19,837 nucleotides of DNA from Syntrophomonas sp. UBA4807 (GCA_002402575.1 DHGD01000095.1:12029-31865); one strand, 5' to 3'; positions 1 to 8,200 are shown, counted from the first letter of the stretch. Numbers and translations are program-made. Notes: generated by a model not told the origin, from the sequence alone.

Positions 1-2
1 TA

Positions 3-125
3 AAAAACCGGTTTGAGGATTTGCCCGCCCAGCGCCAGCTGCTTCGCGAACAGCAGATCAAGATGGAAGGGGCTTTTCATGTCAAGCCAGACGGCAAAGG
101 CCGCCTGGCAGTACTTATTGAATAA
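3..125 (+). CDS. C-terminal fragment of an unidentified protein
   Basis: An open frame enters from the left edge and ends at a TAA at 123-125, giving the last 40 residues of a protein whose start lies outside the window. The tail is charged (LPAQRQLLREQQIKMEG) and ends with a possible beta strand (GRLAVLIE). I do not recognise the family. It reads in the same direction as the helicase that follows, with a 123-base gap holding no clear terminator, so the two could be co-transcribed. A competing frame from 13 to 252 runs into the helicase start and looks like a shadow. Confidence 0.45.
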   Translation, partial: KNRFEDLPAQRQLLREQQIKMEGAFHVKPDGKGRLAVLIE

Positions 126-248
126 CTCGCGCCCACGGCACGCAGGGATGTGCCAAACCAGGCTTCGATATGGGACACAAAACCCGCTAAACGCGATGCT
201 GGTTATTGCGGTTTGGTACCAACTCATTAACAAGGAGAGATCCGGACC

Positions 249-2324
249 ATGAGTTTTGACGCTGGGATCGTGGCTGCATATTTTCAGCCCGAGGGACCGA
301 TGGAAAAGCATATCCCAGGCTACCGCCACCGTGACGAACAGGTCAAAATGGCCGCCGCGGTGGCCGATGCCTTCTCAAAAAGCGAATTTCTGGTGGCCGA
401 GGTGGGGACCGGGGTTGGCAAATCTTTTGCTTATCTCCTGCCTGCCATTTTATGGTCTAAAGAGACTGGCGAAAAAGTGGTAGTTTCCACCCGCACCCGC
501 GCCCTGCAGGAACAGCTCACCGAACACGACATCCCCGACCTCAAAGCGGTGCTCGGGGTTGAGTTTAATGCGGTTGAAGCCAAAGGACGGGAGAATTACC
601 TATGCTGGAACCAGTATATGAGCCTCCTGGGCGGCCGGCAGGTGCTGGACAGCGTACAGCAGGATTTTGTAACCAGGGTGCTGAACTGGGCGGAAGGCAC
701 TGAAATCGGGGACCGTAAAGAATTGGGACTGCCCGGAGAGATGATGCGCCACTGGGGGATTTTAGCCGCCAGTCGACGTACCTGCGCCAATAATTTATGC
801 CGGTATCGCGATAAATGCTTTCGCCTGAAGATGCTAAGACGCTTGGAAAAGGCGGATTTGATAGTGGTCAACCATTCGCTTTTGTTAAGCGATTTAATGG
901 CCGATAACAGCATCCTGCCCGAATATAACTATTTGGTAATCGACGAAGCCCACACTTTTGAACGGGAATCTTTTGATAAATTGTCCGCGGTTTTCTCCCA
1001 AGAGGACTGCCGAGAGGTCTTAAAGGTCTTGTATAGCAACGAGCACACCCACGAGCGCGGCTATGTGCAGTACCTGAAAGGCCGCTATCCCCACCTGATG
1101 CCGGCTTTAAACGAGTTATCCGCCATGGTGCGCCGTTGCGGTGAATTGCTGGAAGCCTGTTTCGCGGCTATCAGGCCTGGCCGCGCTCAGGAAGAACACG
1201 CCCGGGTATTGGAGCATCAGGATTTCCATAGTGAGTGGTTCAACCGGCTGGCGGACAACTATAGCGGCTGGCAGCAGACCATGAATTTGATCATTCACCG
1301 GCTGGGGGAACTCAAAGCGGAACTGGCGGGAATGGATGAAGAGATGGAGATAAACGCCGTTGTGCAGTCGCTGCGCGAGGTGTCGGAGGGCGCCTTCATG
1401 GTGATGGAAGAGTCGCTCGACCACCCCGACCAGATTTTTTGGATTGATTATCAAAAAGGCCAGCCTACCGCCTTGTCATCATCCAGCATCCGCGTCGGAG
1501 AACTTCTGCACCAGCGCCTGTTCAGTAAATTGGAATCCCTGGTGATGGTTTCGGCCACTCTTACTATCGAGGATTCCTTCAGCTATTTTATCGAAAAGAA
1601 CGGCCTCGATTGCCTCGATGACCGTGACCGGTTACAGACTCTGTTGCAATACTCGCCCTTTGACTATGACCGAAATGCTTTGCTGCTGTCGGTGGCTGAC
1701 ATGCCTGATCCTGCCGCTCCGGGCTTCTCTGCGGCGGTGGCCGATACTTTGAAGGACATCCTGACAGTGACCCAGGGCCGCACCATGATTCTGTTTACCT
1801 CCCGGCGCGAGCTGCGCCAAGCTTCACAGGCCCTGAGGAAGTGGGCTGAAAAGGAAGACTTGTGCCTGCTGGTGCAGGGCGAAGACGGGGAATTTAACCG
1901 CCTCAGGGAGCTTTTCGTTAAAGCGCCCAATACCGTATTAATGGGCTTGGAGACCTTTTGGGAGGGGATTGACCTGAGAGGGGAGGTGCTCAAAACCGTG
2001 GTGCTGGTGCGCCTGCCCTTTCGCTCTCCGGGTGACCCCTTCAGCAGCGCCGGAGAACGTTACTTTAAACTGCAGCGGCGCAGCAGCTTCCAGGGCTTCA
2101 TGCTACCCGATGCGGCGGTGCGATTCAAACAAGGCGCGGGACGATTGATTCGCAGTGAGAGTGACCGCGGGCTATTGATAGTACTGGACGCCCGTCTGGC
2201 CAATCGACCTTATGGCCGGGTCTTTAAGAACAGCATCCCCATTAAAAAAGTAGTTCACCTCAAAAAGTCCGATCTGTACGCTTTTTTGATTGGCGCCGGG
2301 ACTGACTATCTGACCACGTCCTAA
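249..2324 (+). CDS. dinG: DinG/XPD-family ATP-dependent DNA helicase (Fe-S type)
   Basis: This is a superfamily 2, Rad3/XPD-like 5'-3' DNA helicase of 691 residues. Motif I is EVGTGVGKS at about 51-59 and motif II is the DEAH box at 232-235. Between them are four cysteines, at about 119, 179, 184 and 190, spaced like the 4Fe-4S cluster ligands of DinG and XPD. The C-terminal half has VSATL, WEGIDLRG (about 571-578) and QGAGRLIR (about 628-635), which are the later helicase motifs. The N-terminal exonuclease domain of the longer Bacillus-type DinG is absent, so the protein resembles E. coli DinG/YoaA in layout. Family members unwind forked DNA, D-loops and R-loops during repair. The ATG at 249 is supported by AAGGAGAG about ten bases upstream. 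The exact paralogue (DinG or YoaA) cannot be settled here. Confidence 0.9.
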   Translation: MSFDAGIVAAYFQPEGPMEKHIPGYRHRDEQVKMAAAVADAFSKSEFLVAEVGTGVGKSFAYLLPAILWSKETGEKVVVSTRTRALQEQLTEHDIPDLKAVLGVEFNAVEAKGRENYLCWNQYMSLLGGRQVLDSVQQDFVTRVLNWAEGTEIGDRKELGLPGEMMRHWGILAASRRTCANNLCRYRDKCFRLKMLRRLEKADLIVVNHSLLLSDLMADNSILPEYNYLVIDEAHTFERESFDKLSAVFSQEDCREVLKVLYSNEHTHERGYVQYLKGRYPHLMPALNELSAMVRRCGELLEACFAAIRPGRAQEEHARVLEHQDFHSEWFNRLADNYSGWQQTMNLIIHRLGELKAELAGMDEEMEINAVVQSLREVSEGAFMVMEESLDHPDQIFWIDYQKGQPTALSSSSIRVGELLHQRLFSKLESLVMVSATLTIEDSFSYFIEKNGLDCLDDRDRLQTLLQYSPFDYDRNALLLSVADMPDPAAPGFSAAVADTLKDILTVTQGRTMILFTSRRELRQASQALRKWAEKEDLCLLVQGEDGEFNRLRELFVKAPNTVLMGLETFWEGIDLRGEVLKTVVLVRLPFRSPGDPFSSAGERYFKLQRRSSFQGFMLPDAAVRFKQGAGRLIRSESDRGLLIVLDARLANRPYGRVFKNSIPIKKVVHLKKSDLYAFLIGAGTDYLTTS

Positions 2325-2330
2325 AAAGCT

Positions 2331-2360
2331 GTCACCTTTTTTAACACTTTCTCATACATT
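2331..2360 (+). promoter_or_regulatory. Candidate sigma-E promoter for spoVM
   Basis: A -35-like GTCACCTT (2331-2338) and a -10-like CATACATT (2353-2360) are separated by 14 bases. The -10 differs by one base from the mother-cell sigma-E consensus CATACAAT, and the spacing fits sigma-E promoters. The match lies just upstream of a sporulation gene that is sigma-E dependent in Bacillus subtilis, which strengthens the call. The -35 match is only partial. Confidence 0.6.
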
Positions 2361-2396
2361 AGCACAAAGGCAGTGTTATTTAAGGAGGAAAATCAA

Positions 2397-2462
2397 GTGC
2401 GGGTATATTATTTCAAGCTTCCGGTCTTCCTGCGCAATTTACTGATGAAGATTTGGGGTTAG
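2397..2462 (+). CDS. spoVM: Stage V sporulation protein M (SpoVM)
   Basis: This 21-codon gene starts at GTG behind a perfect TAAGGAGG site seven to eight bases upstream. The product is a short amphipathic peptide beginning MRVYYFKLPVFL. Compared with the B. subtilis SpoVM peptide recalled from memory (MKFYTIKLPKFL...), it keeps Tyr4, Lys7, Leu8, Pro9, Phe11, Leu12 and Gly21, with conservative changes at 2, 15 and 16. Pro9 is important in B. subtilis for recognising the convex forespore membrane. SpoVM anchors the SpoIVA coat basement layer to the outer forespore membrane and is needed for cortex and coat assembly. The peptide lacks the charged five-residue tail of the 26-residue B. subtilis form. 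A sigma-E-like promoter upstream and a strong terminator downstream make it a stand-alone unit. It is too short for default gene callers. Confidence 0.85.
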   Translation: MRVYYFKLPVFLRNLLMKIWG

Positions 2463-2556
2463 TCGGTAATAAATGAGGGTCACAAGTAAAACCGCAGCGC
2501 GCTTGACCCATTGCCGGGCAGGCAGCATGACAGCAGGGAACCTGAAAAAAGAGTTG

Positions 2557-2593
2557 GCCAGCGGAGCCGGTGGGCCGGCTTCGCTGGCTTTTT
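2557..2593 (+). terminator. Rho-independent terminator after spoVM
   Basis: A 14-base-pair stem (one G-T pair) with a TGGG loop, formed by GCCAGCGGAGCCGG and CCGGCTTCGCTGGC, is followed by five T residues. It would end the spoVM transcript about 95 bases after the stop codon. Read on minus, the same stem is followed six bases later by a T-rich stretch, so it may also serve the converging membrane-protein gene. Confidence 0.85.
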
Positions 2594-2621
2594 ATGATGT
2601 TTCCCCGGCAGAGAGCTTATA

Positions 2622-2996
2622 TTAAGAACTACTGCTCAGGCTAATGCCTAGAATGCCGCCCAGGGCTCCGGAGGCCAGGCACAGCATGAGATTGTACAAG
2701 GAACTCTTCAAGCCCAGCAAGCCGGGATTGATGGCTACGGTGATAATCAGCATGAGAATGAATACCATTACTCCGAAATTAAGGCCTCTGATTAATCCTC
2801 GGGTGGCCCGCACCCTGGCCACGTAGGCCGCTCCCGCAAAAACGCCCCCGGCCAGGATCAGTTGCGCCAAGAGTGCGAAGATCTCCTCTGAAATGTTGGT
2901 ATAGTACACCACCACCGCTGAGACCAACGCCAGGAGAAACGAAATGCCAAGCGCCCGGGCCAGTCCATTCAATTCGATGCTTACATTTTTCCACAT
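2622..2996 (-). CDS. TIGR04086 (YrzE-like) small membrane protein
   Basis: The gene encodes about 124 residues with four hydrophobic segments, at roughly 12-32, 36-57, 73-91 and 100-120. Small-residue patterns (AGGVFAGA, GALGGILGISL) match the TIGR04086/YrzE family of Firmicutes as I remember it. No biochemical function is established for that family. The frame is open to an ATG eight codons further upstream, but the site AAGGAGGTG lies inside that extension and is correctly spaced for the ATG at 2994-2996, so I take the shorter form. The protein ends in a run of serines. It is transcribed divergently from the ZIP transporter and converges on the spoVM terminator. Confidence 0.72.
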   Translation of the reverse strand: MWKNVSIELNGLARALGISFLLALVSAVVVYYTNISEEIFALLAQLILAGGVFAGAAYVARVRATRGLIRGLNFGVMVFILMLIITVAINPGLLGLKSSLYNLMLCLASGALGGILGISLSSSS

Positions 2997-3179
2997 TACA
3001 CGCGCACCTCCTTGCTGCACCTTATGAGATTTCCATGCTGAATATTACTGCTAATTACCGGCCCTGCATAAAAATGGGGCCAAATCAATCTGAGCGTTGT
3101 TTTGATGTCTTGTTTGGACTCCAAGCTGCCGCACCTCTGAAGCTACCCCATTAATTGTCAAAAGACCTTCCTGGAGAAC

Positions 3180-3201
3180 AGGCCCTTTTATAAAAAAGCC
3201 T
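3180..3201. promoter_or_regulatory. Imperfect palindrome upstream of the ZIP gene (possible operator)
   Basis: AGGC at 3180-3183 and GCCT at 3198-3201 flank an inner TTTTATAAAA palindrome, giving a 22-base dyad with a two-base mismatch on each side. It sits about 63 bases upstream of the metal-transporter start and about 185 bases from the divergent gene. A metalloregulator operator is one possibility. It does not match a specific Fur, Zur or MntR consensus that I can state. Confidence 0.25.
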
Positions 3202-3209
3202 AAGCAAGC

Positions 3210-3256
3210 TCCCTCCATCATATGAATTACTATTAATCCTCAAGCGGGTGGAGGGA
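3210..3256 (+). promoter_or_regulatory. Hairpin that can sequester the ZIP ribosome binding site
   Basis: TCCCTCCA at 3210-3217 is the exact reverse complement of TGGAGGGA at 3249-3256, which contains the ribosome binding site of the ZIP gene. A T-G and a C-G pair extend the stem to ten base pairs around a loop of about 27 bases. If the transcript starts upstream of 3210, the fold would hide the site. Some complementarity to any strong GGAGG sequence is expected by chance, so the call is tentative. Confidence 0.35.
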
Positions 3257-3263
3257 AGGGAAA

Positions 3264-3968
3264 GTGGATTCTTTGATGCTGATGAGCGTTGCCGCGGGCT
3301 TCTGCACTACCGCGGGAGCTGCCGTGCTTTTCATGAAGCGCGACTGGAGCAATCGCAGCCTGGCGGTTTTTCTAGGGTTGGCGTCGGGTGTGATGGCGGC
3401 CGTAGTTGTAATGGATATGCTGCCATCGGCCTTGCTCAGCAATTATAAGGCGGCTTTATGCGGAACCCTCTTGGGAGGTATGTCGATATGGGTTTGCGAT
3501 GTATGGCTGGGGCAACGCATGAAGGGACCAGAGACTCTTCTCGGGCTGGGCTACCTGATTATGCTGGGTATAGCCATGCACGATCTGCCGGAAGGTATGG
3601 CCATTGCCATGGGAGGCGAATTGAAAGCCCGCACCGGCATGGTTATCGCGCTGGCTATCGCTGTACATAACATCCCTGAAGGGATGGCTATAGCCGCGCC
3701 ATTGTTGATGGGAGGACAGCGCCGTCTGCGCATCTTGCTGGAGACAGCCGCGATAGGCTTAATCACCCCCGTTGGGACTGGGATCGGTAAATTGAGCCTG
3801 GCGGTGGTGCCGCAACTATTGCCCTGGCTGTTGGGTTTCGCTTCTGGAATCATGCTGTACCTGGTGGTATTTCAGCTATGGCCGGCTGCAGGGGCCAAAG
3901 GCCCCCGCAGCCGATGGTGCGGATTTATGGCCGGTTTGGTTATAATCGCCCTGGCGACCTTTATATAG
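3264..3968 (+). CDS. ZIP family divalent metal transporter
   Basis: This 234-residue membrane protein belongs to the ZIP family (ZupT/GufA type), which imports zinc and other divalent metals into the cytoplasm. The family's metal-binding signatures are present in the fourth and fifth transmembrane helices: HDLPEG at about 106-111 and HNIPEG at about 135-140. About eight hydrophobic segments are visible. The short loop between helices 3 and 4 lacks the long His-rich stretch common in eukaryotic members. The GTG start at 3264 follows GGAGGGAAGGG. Metal specificity cannot be read from the sequence. The gene stands alone, and the upstream region holds a dyad and a hairpin covering the ribosome binding site, which suggests regulation. 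Confidence 0.88.
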   Translation: MDSLMLMSVAAGFCTTAGAAVLFMKRDWSNRSLAVFLGLASGVMAAVVVMDMLPSALLSNYKAALCGTLLGGMSIWVCDVWLGQRMKGPETLLGLGYLIMLGIAMHDLPEGMAIAMGGELKARTGMVIALAIAVHNIPEGMAIAAPLLMGGQRRLRILLETAAIGLITPVGTGIGKLSLAVVPQLLPWLLGFASGIMLYLVVFQLWPAAGAKGPRSRWCGFMAGLVIIALATFI

Positions 3969-4063
3969 CCTGATTAGTATTATATTCCAACCACCGATTG
4001 GCACCGAAACGATCATGCCCCGTAAACTAATAGTGGATGAATCTTAATACGGGGTGAAAAGAA

Positions 4064-4249
4064 GTGCAAAACGGATGGGTGGGAAAAACCCTTTATGAAC
4101 TGCAGCAAGATATTGAACGTCTGAAACAGCAATTGGCGGATTGTGACAATACCGAGCAACGTGAACAACTATGTGACAAACTAAACAAATTGCGCCGGGC
4201 TAAGGCTTGTTATCTGCGCTGGATTTACCGGGCTTGCGACAGGTTCTGA
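4064..4249 (+). CDS. Small helical hypothetical protein
   Basis: The gene encodes a 61-residue, highly charged protein dominated by two predicted helices. LYELQQDIERLKQQL has coiled-coil character, and a turn around residues 26-31 precedes a second helix of similar length ending in an aromatic and basic tail (RWIYRACDRF). Three cysteines are present. The GTG start lies near GGGGTGAAAAG, a weak ribosome binding site. The helical-hairpin size recalls Spo0E-like phosphatases, but the S-x-x-L-D signature is not present and I do not assign that function. A CCCCGTA/TACGGGG inverted repeat at about 4018-4054 lies immediately upstream. Confidence 0.5.
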   Translation: MQNGWVGKTLYELQQDIERLKQQLADCDNTEQREQLCDKLNKLRRAKACYLRWIYRACDRF

Positions 4250-4333
4250 TTAGGAATGCTCTAGATGCTCCCTGCATAAAAGCACTGGCAGTTAAAAACA
4301 ATAAGGCAAACAGAAACGAAGGGAGCACAAAGA

Positions 4334-4771
4334 GTGAACTGGCTATACTTGGGCTTAGCGGCTATGTCCGGCGCGGCCATGGCTTTACAGGGGACCTTTA
4401 ACGCCGCCCTTGGAAAGGTGGTCGGAATCTGGCAATCAACCCTGGTGGTGCATGTCATCGGATTGTTAACAGTTGTGGTGGTAATTATGGCCCTGGGGGT
4501 AAACTGGCAGACGGGGAAACTGACCGAGGTCCCCTGGTACGCTTACCTGGGCGGAATCATGAACGTTATCATCATTTACGCAGTGGTACGTACCATGCCC
4601 CAGATCGGAGTGGGCAACGCGACCACTGCTATTATCGTGGCTCAGATATTGACCGCGTTATTGATCGACAACTCGGGGGCGTTCGGCATGAAGCAGTGTG
4701 ATTTGCATATGCGCGATCTGCTGGGGGTCTTGTTGTTGGCGGCAGGGGCACGCATCTTGTTGATGGATTGA
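4334..4771 (+). CDS. DMT superfamily transporter, YdcZ (DUF606) type
   Basis: This 145-residue protein has five hydrophobic segments, at about 4-24, 33-55, 70-88, 94-112 and 125-143. Features are typical of the YdcZ/DUF606 branch of the drug/metabolite transporter superfamily: a near N-terminal GAAMALQGTFNAALG segment, a conserved PWYAYLGGIMNV segment, and the NATTAIIVAQILTALLID stretch. Such proteins are half the size of EamA transporters and are thought to act as dimers in the cytoplasmic membrane. The substrate is unknown. The GTG start at 4334 has GGGAG about eight bases upstream. No second half-transporter gene is adjacent, so a homodimer is likely. The gene converges with the minus-strand hypothetical 13 bases away. 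Confidence 0.82.
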   Translation: MNWLYLGLAAMSGAAMALQGTFNAALGKVVGIWQSTLVVHVIGLLTVVVVIMALGVNWQTGKLTEVPWYAYLGGIMNVIIIYAVVRTMPQIGVGNATTAIIVAQILTALLIDNSGAFGMKQCDLHMRDLLGVLLLAAGARILLMD

Positions 4772-4783
4772 GCAAAAGATGAA

Positions 4784-5041
4784 TTACAACGGCTGCCCGC
4801 TGAAATCAAGCAGAAATGCAGCTATCCCGGTGATTAAAGACAGTATAATCAGAATCAGGCCTGCCACTGCGCTCCAGAAGGGGCGGGGCAGCATACGATA
4901 GAAGAGGTCCAGATAATATGCCACCAGGTCCTCTTCTTTTAGTTGACGCAACTCGCGGCTTATCTTGAGATAGCTCCAGCCTCCGTAAGAGAACAATATC
5001 ATACCCAGCCCCATCAGAACAACCGCGGTCTTAGCCAACAT
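4784..5041 (-). CDS. Hypothetical two-helix membrane protein
   Basis: The gene encodes 85 residues with a hydrophobic helix near the N terminus (about 3-22) and another near residues 55-77. They are separated by a charged stretch (KISRELRQLKEEDLVAYYLDLF) that probably forms an amphipathic helix. I do not recognise the family. An upstream in-frame ATG at 5063-5065 has no ribosome binding site. The ATG at 5039-5041 follows GGGGAGATCGGGAG and is preferred. The gene is divergent from addB and convergent with the YdcZ gene. Confidence 0.55.
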   Translation of the reverse strand: MLAKTAVVLMGLGMILFSYGGWSYLKISRELRQLKEEDLVAYYLDLFYRMLPRPFWSAVAGLILIILSLITGIAAFLLDFSGQPL

Positions 5042-5149
5042 CTCCCGATCTCCCCATCTCAGCATTAATCACTATTATATTGAATTTGAGCGCTTAATAA
5101 AAGAACCAACCCGGAATGGATAGTATATATATCTGTTACTGTTTGTACT

Positions 5150-5206
5150 TGATGATTTTATAGTTCATCAGCCGGACGGGCAAACGTGGGGGCCGGTCTG
5201 TTTTTT
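5150..5206 (+). promoter_or_regulatory. Tandem hairpins with a T-run in the addB leader
   Basis: A first stem pairs TGATGA (5150-5155) with TCATCA (5165-5170). A second pairs CAGCCGG (5169-5175) with CCGGTCTG (5193-5200, one bulged T) and is followed directly by six T residues at 5201-5206. The second has terminator form but a short stem and a large loop. The two stems share two bases and partly exclude one another. This could be an attenuator ahead of addBA or a weak terminator of another transcript. Confidence 0.35.
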
Positions 5207-5210
5207 GGGC

Positions 5211-5277
5211 TGGTTACCCCTTGTTGCAGGAAAGGGAAACCAGTAAGATAAATTAAGTTATTTAGTATCAAGGGGGT
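5211..5277 (+). promoter_or_regulatory. Mutually exclusive folds around the addB ribosome binding site
   Basis: TGGTT (5211-5215) and CCCTT (5218-5222) pair with AACCA (5238-5242) and AAGGG (5232-5236) to form a ten-base-pair hairpin with a small internal loop. The same ACCCCTTG (5216-5223) can instead pair with CAAGGGGGT (5269-5277), which is the addB ribosome binding site, with one bulged G. The first fold would leave the site free and the second would block it. Both folds are visible in the bases. That they act as a switch is inference. Confidence 0.35.
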
Positions 5278-5284
5278 GAGGGTT

Positions 5285-8200
5285 TTGGGTATCCGTTACA
5301 TAATGGGGCGGTGCGGCCATGGCAAGACTCATCAGGCGCTGCGGGAAATCCGCAGGGAACTGGAGCAGAAAAGTGATGACCCGATTATCCTCCTGGTGCC
5401 GGAACAGTTTACTCTCCAGGCCGAGCGGGAAGTGATAAACCGTCTCGGACTTCCCGGCATAATGCGCTTGGAGGTGCTTTCCCCCAGCCGCCTGGGTGAA
5501 AGAATACTTAATGAGGTGGGTGGGCGCACCCGGGTGCTGCTCAGCCCGCAAGGCCGCTACATGGTATTGAAAAAAGTCATTTCAGCCTGTGAGGAGCAGC
5601 TTACGGTATATCGCCAAACCTGTCGCCAAGTCGGCTTTATACAGCAGTGCAGCGAGGTATTGGCGGAATTGAAAGGCTCTGCGGTGGAAATCGATGCTCT
5701 GCAGAGCTGTGCCCAGAACCTGCCTGAGAACGCGCTGTTAAAAGACAAGCTGCATGATATCGCTTTGATATACGGCAGTTTCAATTCCTACTTGCAGGAT
5801 CGTTATGTGGACAGCGAGGACCATATCAGACTGGTGCTGGAGCGAATGCATGAGTCCCACTATTTAAAAAAGGCCAGCATATGGATCGACAACTTTACCA
5901 CTTTCTCACCCAGTACCATACAGCTTATAGAACAATTAATGTTAAACGCGCCGTCGGTTACTATCAGTCTGACCATGCCCCTGGGCGGTGATTACCGTGA
6001 CCGGGAAATATTTGCGCTCTCCCGCTATTACTACAACCGTTTCCATTATCAGGCCGTCAAACACGGGGTGGGGGAGCACCTTATGGCAGTGAGCAAAGAT
6101 GGGGACACCTGCCCGGAATTATCCCATTTGGAAAGGGAACTGTACGCTTACCCGCATCAAACCTTGGCCGGCAAGCCAGCAGCTATATTCATAACAGCCG
6201 TACCCTCGGCGCAGGACGAGGTGGAGGCACTGGCCATGAAAATACTGTCGCTGGTGCGGCAGCAACATTTGCGCTATCGCGATATTGCTGTGATATGTTC
6301 TGATATCAGCGTTTATGGCGGCCTGATCAAGCGGGTCTTCGATGAGTACCGCATACCTTTCTTCCTGGACGATAAGCAGGGCATTCTGCACCATCCTCTG
6401 GTCGAACTGCTGCTTTCCGCTTTGGATATGCTGAGCAAACACTACCGCCGCGAGGATGTCCTGCGCTTAATCAAGACCGGCCTGATCCCCATAGAGGTAC
6501 GGGACTCAGACCGCCTGGAGAATTACGCCCTGCGCTACAATATCCACGGCCATGGCTGGCTGCAACCCTTCGTCTTGGGCGATGAGGAACTGTGCCAGGA
6601 GATGGAGCGTTTGCGTCAAATCATAATACCGCCTTTGCAGACTGTCGCAGCCAGGATTAAGGCCGACAGCAGCTGGAGAGGCATAGCCCGGGTCTGGTTT
6701 GAGTGGCTGGAGGATATGCATGTCCCCCAGACCTTGGGTTCCTGGGTGGAGCAATTGCTGGCCGAGGAGCGCTTCGGGCTGGCCAGTGAAAATAGTCAGA
6801 TATGGAATGTGTTAACCGAGATATTTGACCAGATGGCGGAGATTTTGGGGGATGAAGACAGCGGCCTAAGAGAATTCCGCCAGGTTCTGGAGGCCGGTAT
6901 GGCCTTTTCGGAGCTGGGATTCATTCCCTCTACCGTTGACCAGGTCATGGTGGGTACGGCCACCCGCTCCATCAGCCAGCAATGCCCGGTTATACTGGTA
7001 ACCGGGGTGAATGACGGGCTTTTGCCGCGGGGAAATTGGAGTGAAGGTATTTTCTCTGGGGATGAAAAGGACATCCTGCAGTCGGGAGGGGTTGAGCTGG
7101 GGCTTGACAATGAATTGCTGGCCATAGAGGAAGATTTCCTCATCTACGCCGCCTTGTCTCAGGCCACGCAGTCTTTATGGCTTTCATACAGCCTGGCTGA
7201 TTCAGAGGGCAAAGCTCTGAGGCCTTCTTTGCTGATCGACCGGCTGCGCCAACTATATCCCGGATTGACAGTAAAAATACAGACCATGGACTCCGCCCAG
7301 GCCGACGACCATTATTTTCTGGCGCCGGACAGCAGCTTTAAGTATCTGGCCGAAAACCTGCGCCAGGCTTTGGACGGAAAAAAACTTTCCCCGCGCTGGG
7401 CAGCGGCTTTTAATTGGTTCAAAGCCCAGCCAGAATGGGAGTTCCAGGTAAATCGGCTTAACGAAGCCTTGGTGTTCAGCAATCGGCCCGGCCAACTGGA
7501 GCAAAAGCATTGCCAACAGCTTTTTGGCGCGCTGCCGAATGCCAGCGTATCACGTCTGGAGCTATATGCGGCTTGCCCTTTCGCTCATTTTGTGCGCTAT
7601 GGACTGCGCCCTCTGGAACGCCAAAGTTTCGAGGTGCAGGCCCCGGATGTGGGGGAACTGTTCCATCAGGCCATACTGGACTTCACCGTGGAAATGCGGG
7701 ATAAAGGACTCGGCTGGCAGCAGCTGGAGATGGAGCAAAGCTATCAAATTATGGATACGGTGATGGAGAACCTCTTGCCGGTCTATGGGGAAGGGGTGTT
7801 CCTGAGTACCTGCCGCTACCGCTATCTGGGGCAGCGCTTGAAGCGCGTGGGGCAGCGCGCGGTGTGGACTTTGGCCCGCCATCTGCAGAGCGGGGATTTC
7901 GTTCCCTTAGGCTATGAGATGCGCTTTGGACCGGGGGGGGCCTTTCCCGCCGTGGAGGTGGAACTGGCCAATGGCGAAACGCTTTTGCTGGAGGGGCGCA
8001 TTGACCGGGTTGATGTGTACCGGCAGGGCAGTCAGCAGTATGTGCGCATCATTGATTATAAATCCGGCCCCCGCGATGTGGACATGAGCGAAATTTATTA
8101 TGGATTGAGCCTGCAGCTTTTGATATATCTGAAGGCGGTTTTGCAGGGACTTAAAACGCCGGGTGTAAATAACCGCCCCGGCGGTATATTCTATTTTCAC

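Noticed and set aside
179..212. Weak inverted repeat AAACCCGC...GCGGTTT before the helicase gene
   Set aside because: The stem is about seven pairs with a mismatch and a 20-base loop, and no T-run follows. Not convincing as a terminator or T-box element.
13..252. 79-codon frame on plus at the left edge
   Set aside because: It overlaps the open tail at 3-125 in another frame and runs into the helicase start. Its composition is Arg/Ser/Cys rich like a shadow and it has no ribosome binding site.
2473..2625. 50-codon ATG frame after spoVM
   Set aside because: It has no ribosome binding site and reads straight through the spoVM terminator hairpin.
5175..5195. GGGCAAAC in the addB leader resembling part of a cyclic di-GMP-I (GEMM) riboswitch
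   Set aside because: The second conserved half (GCAAAGCC...GGCC) and the P1 pairing are absent.
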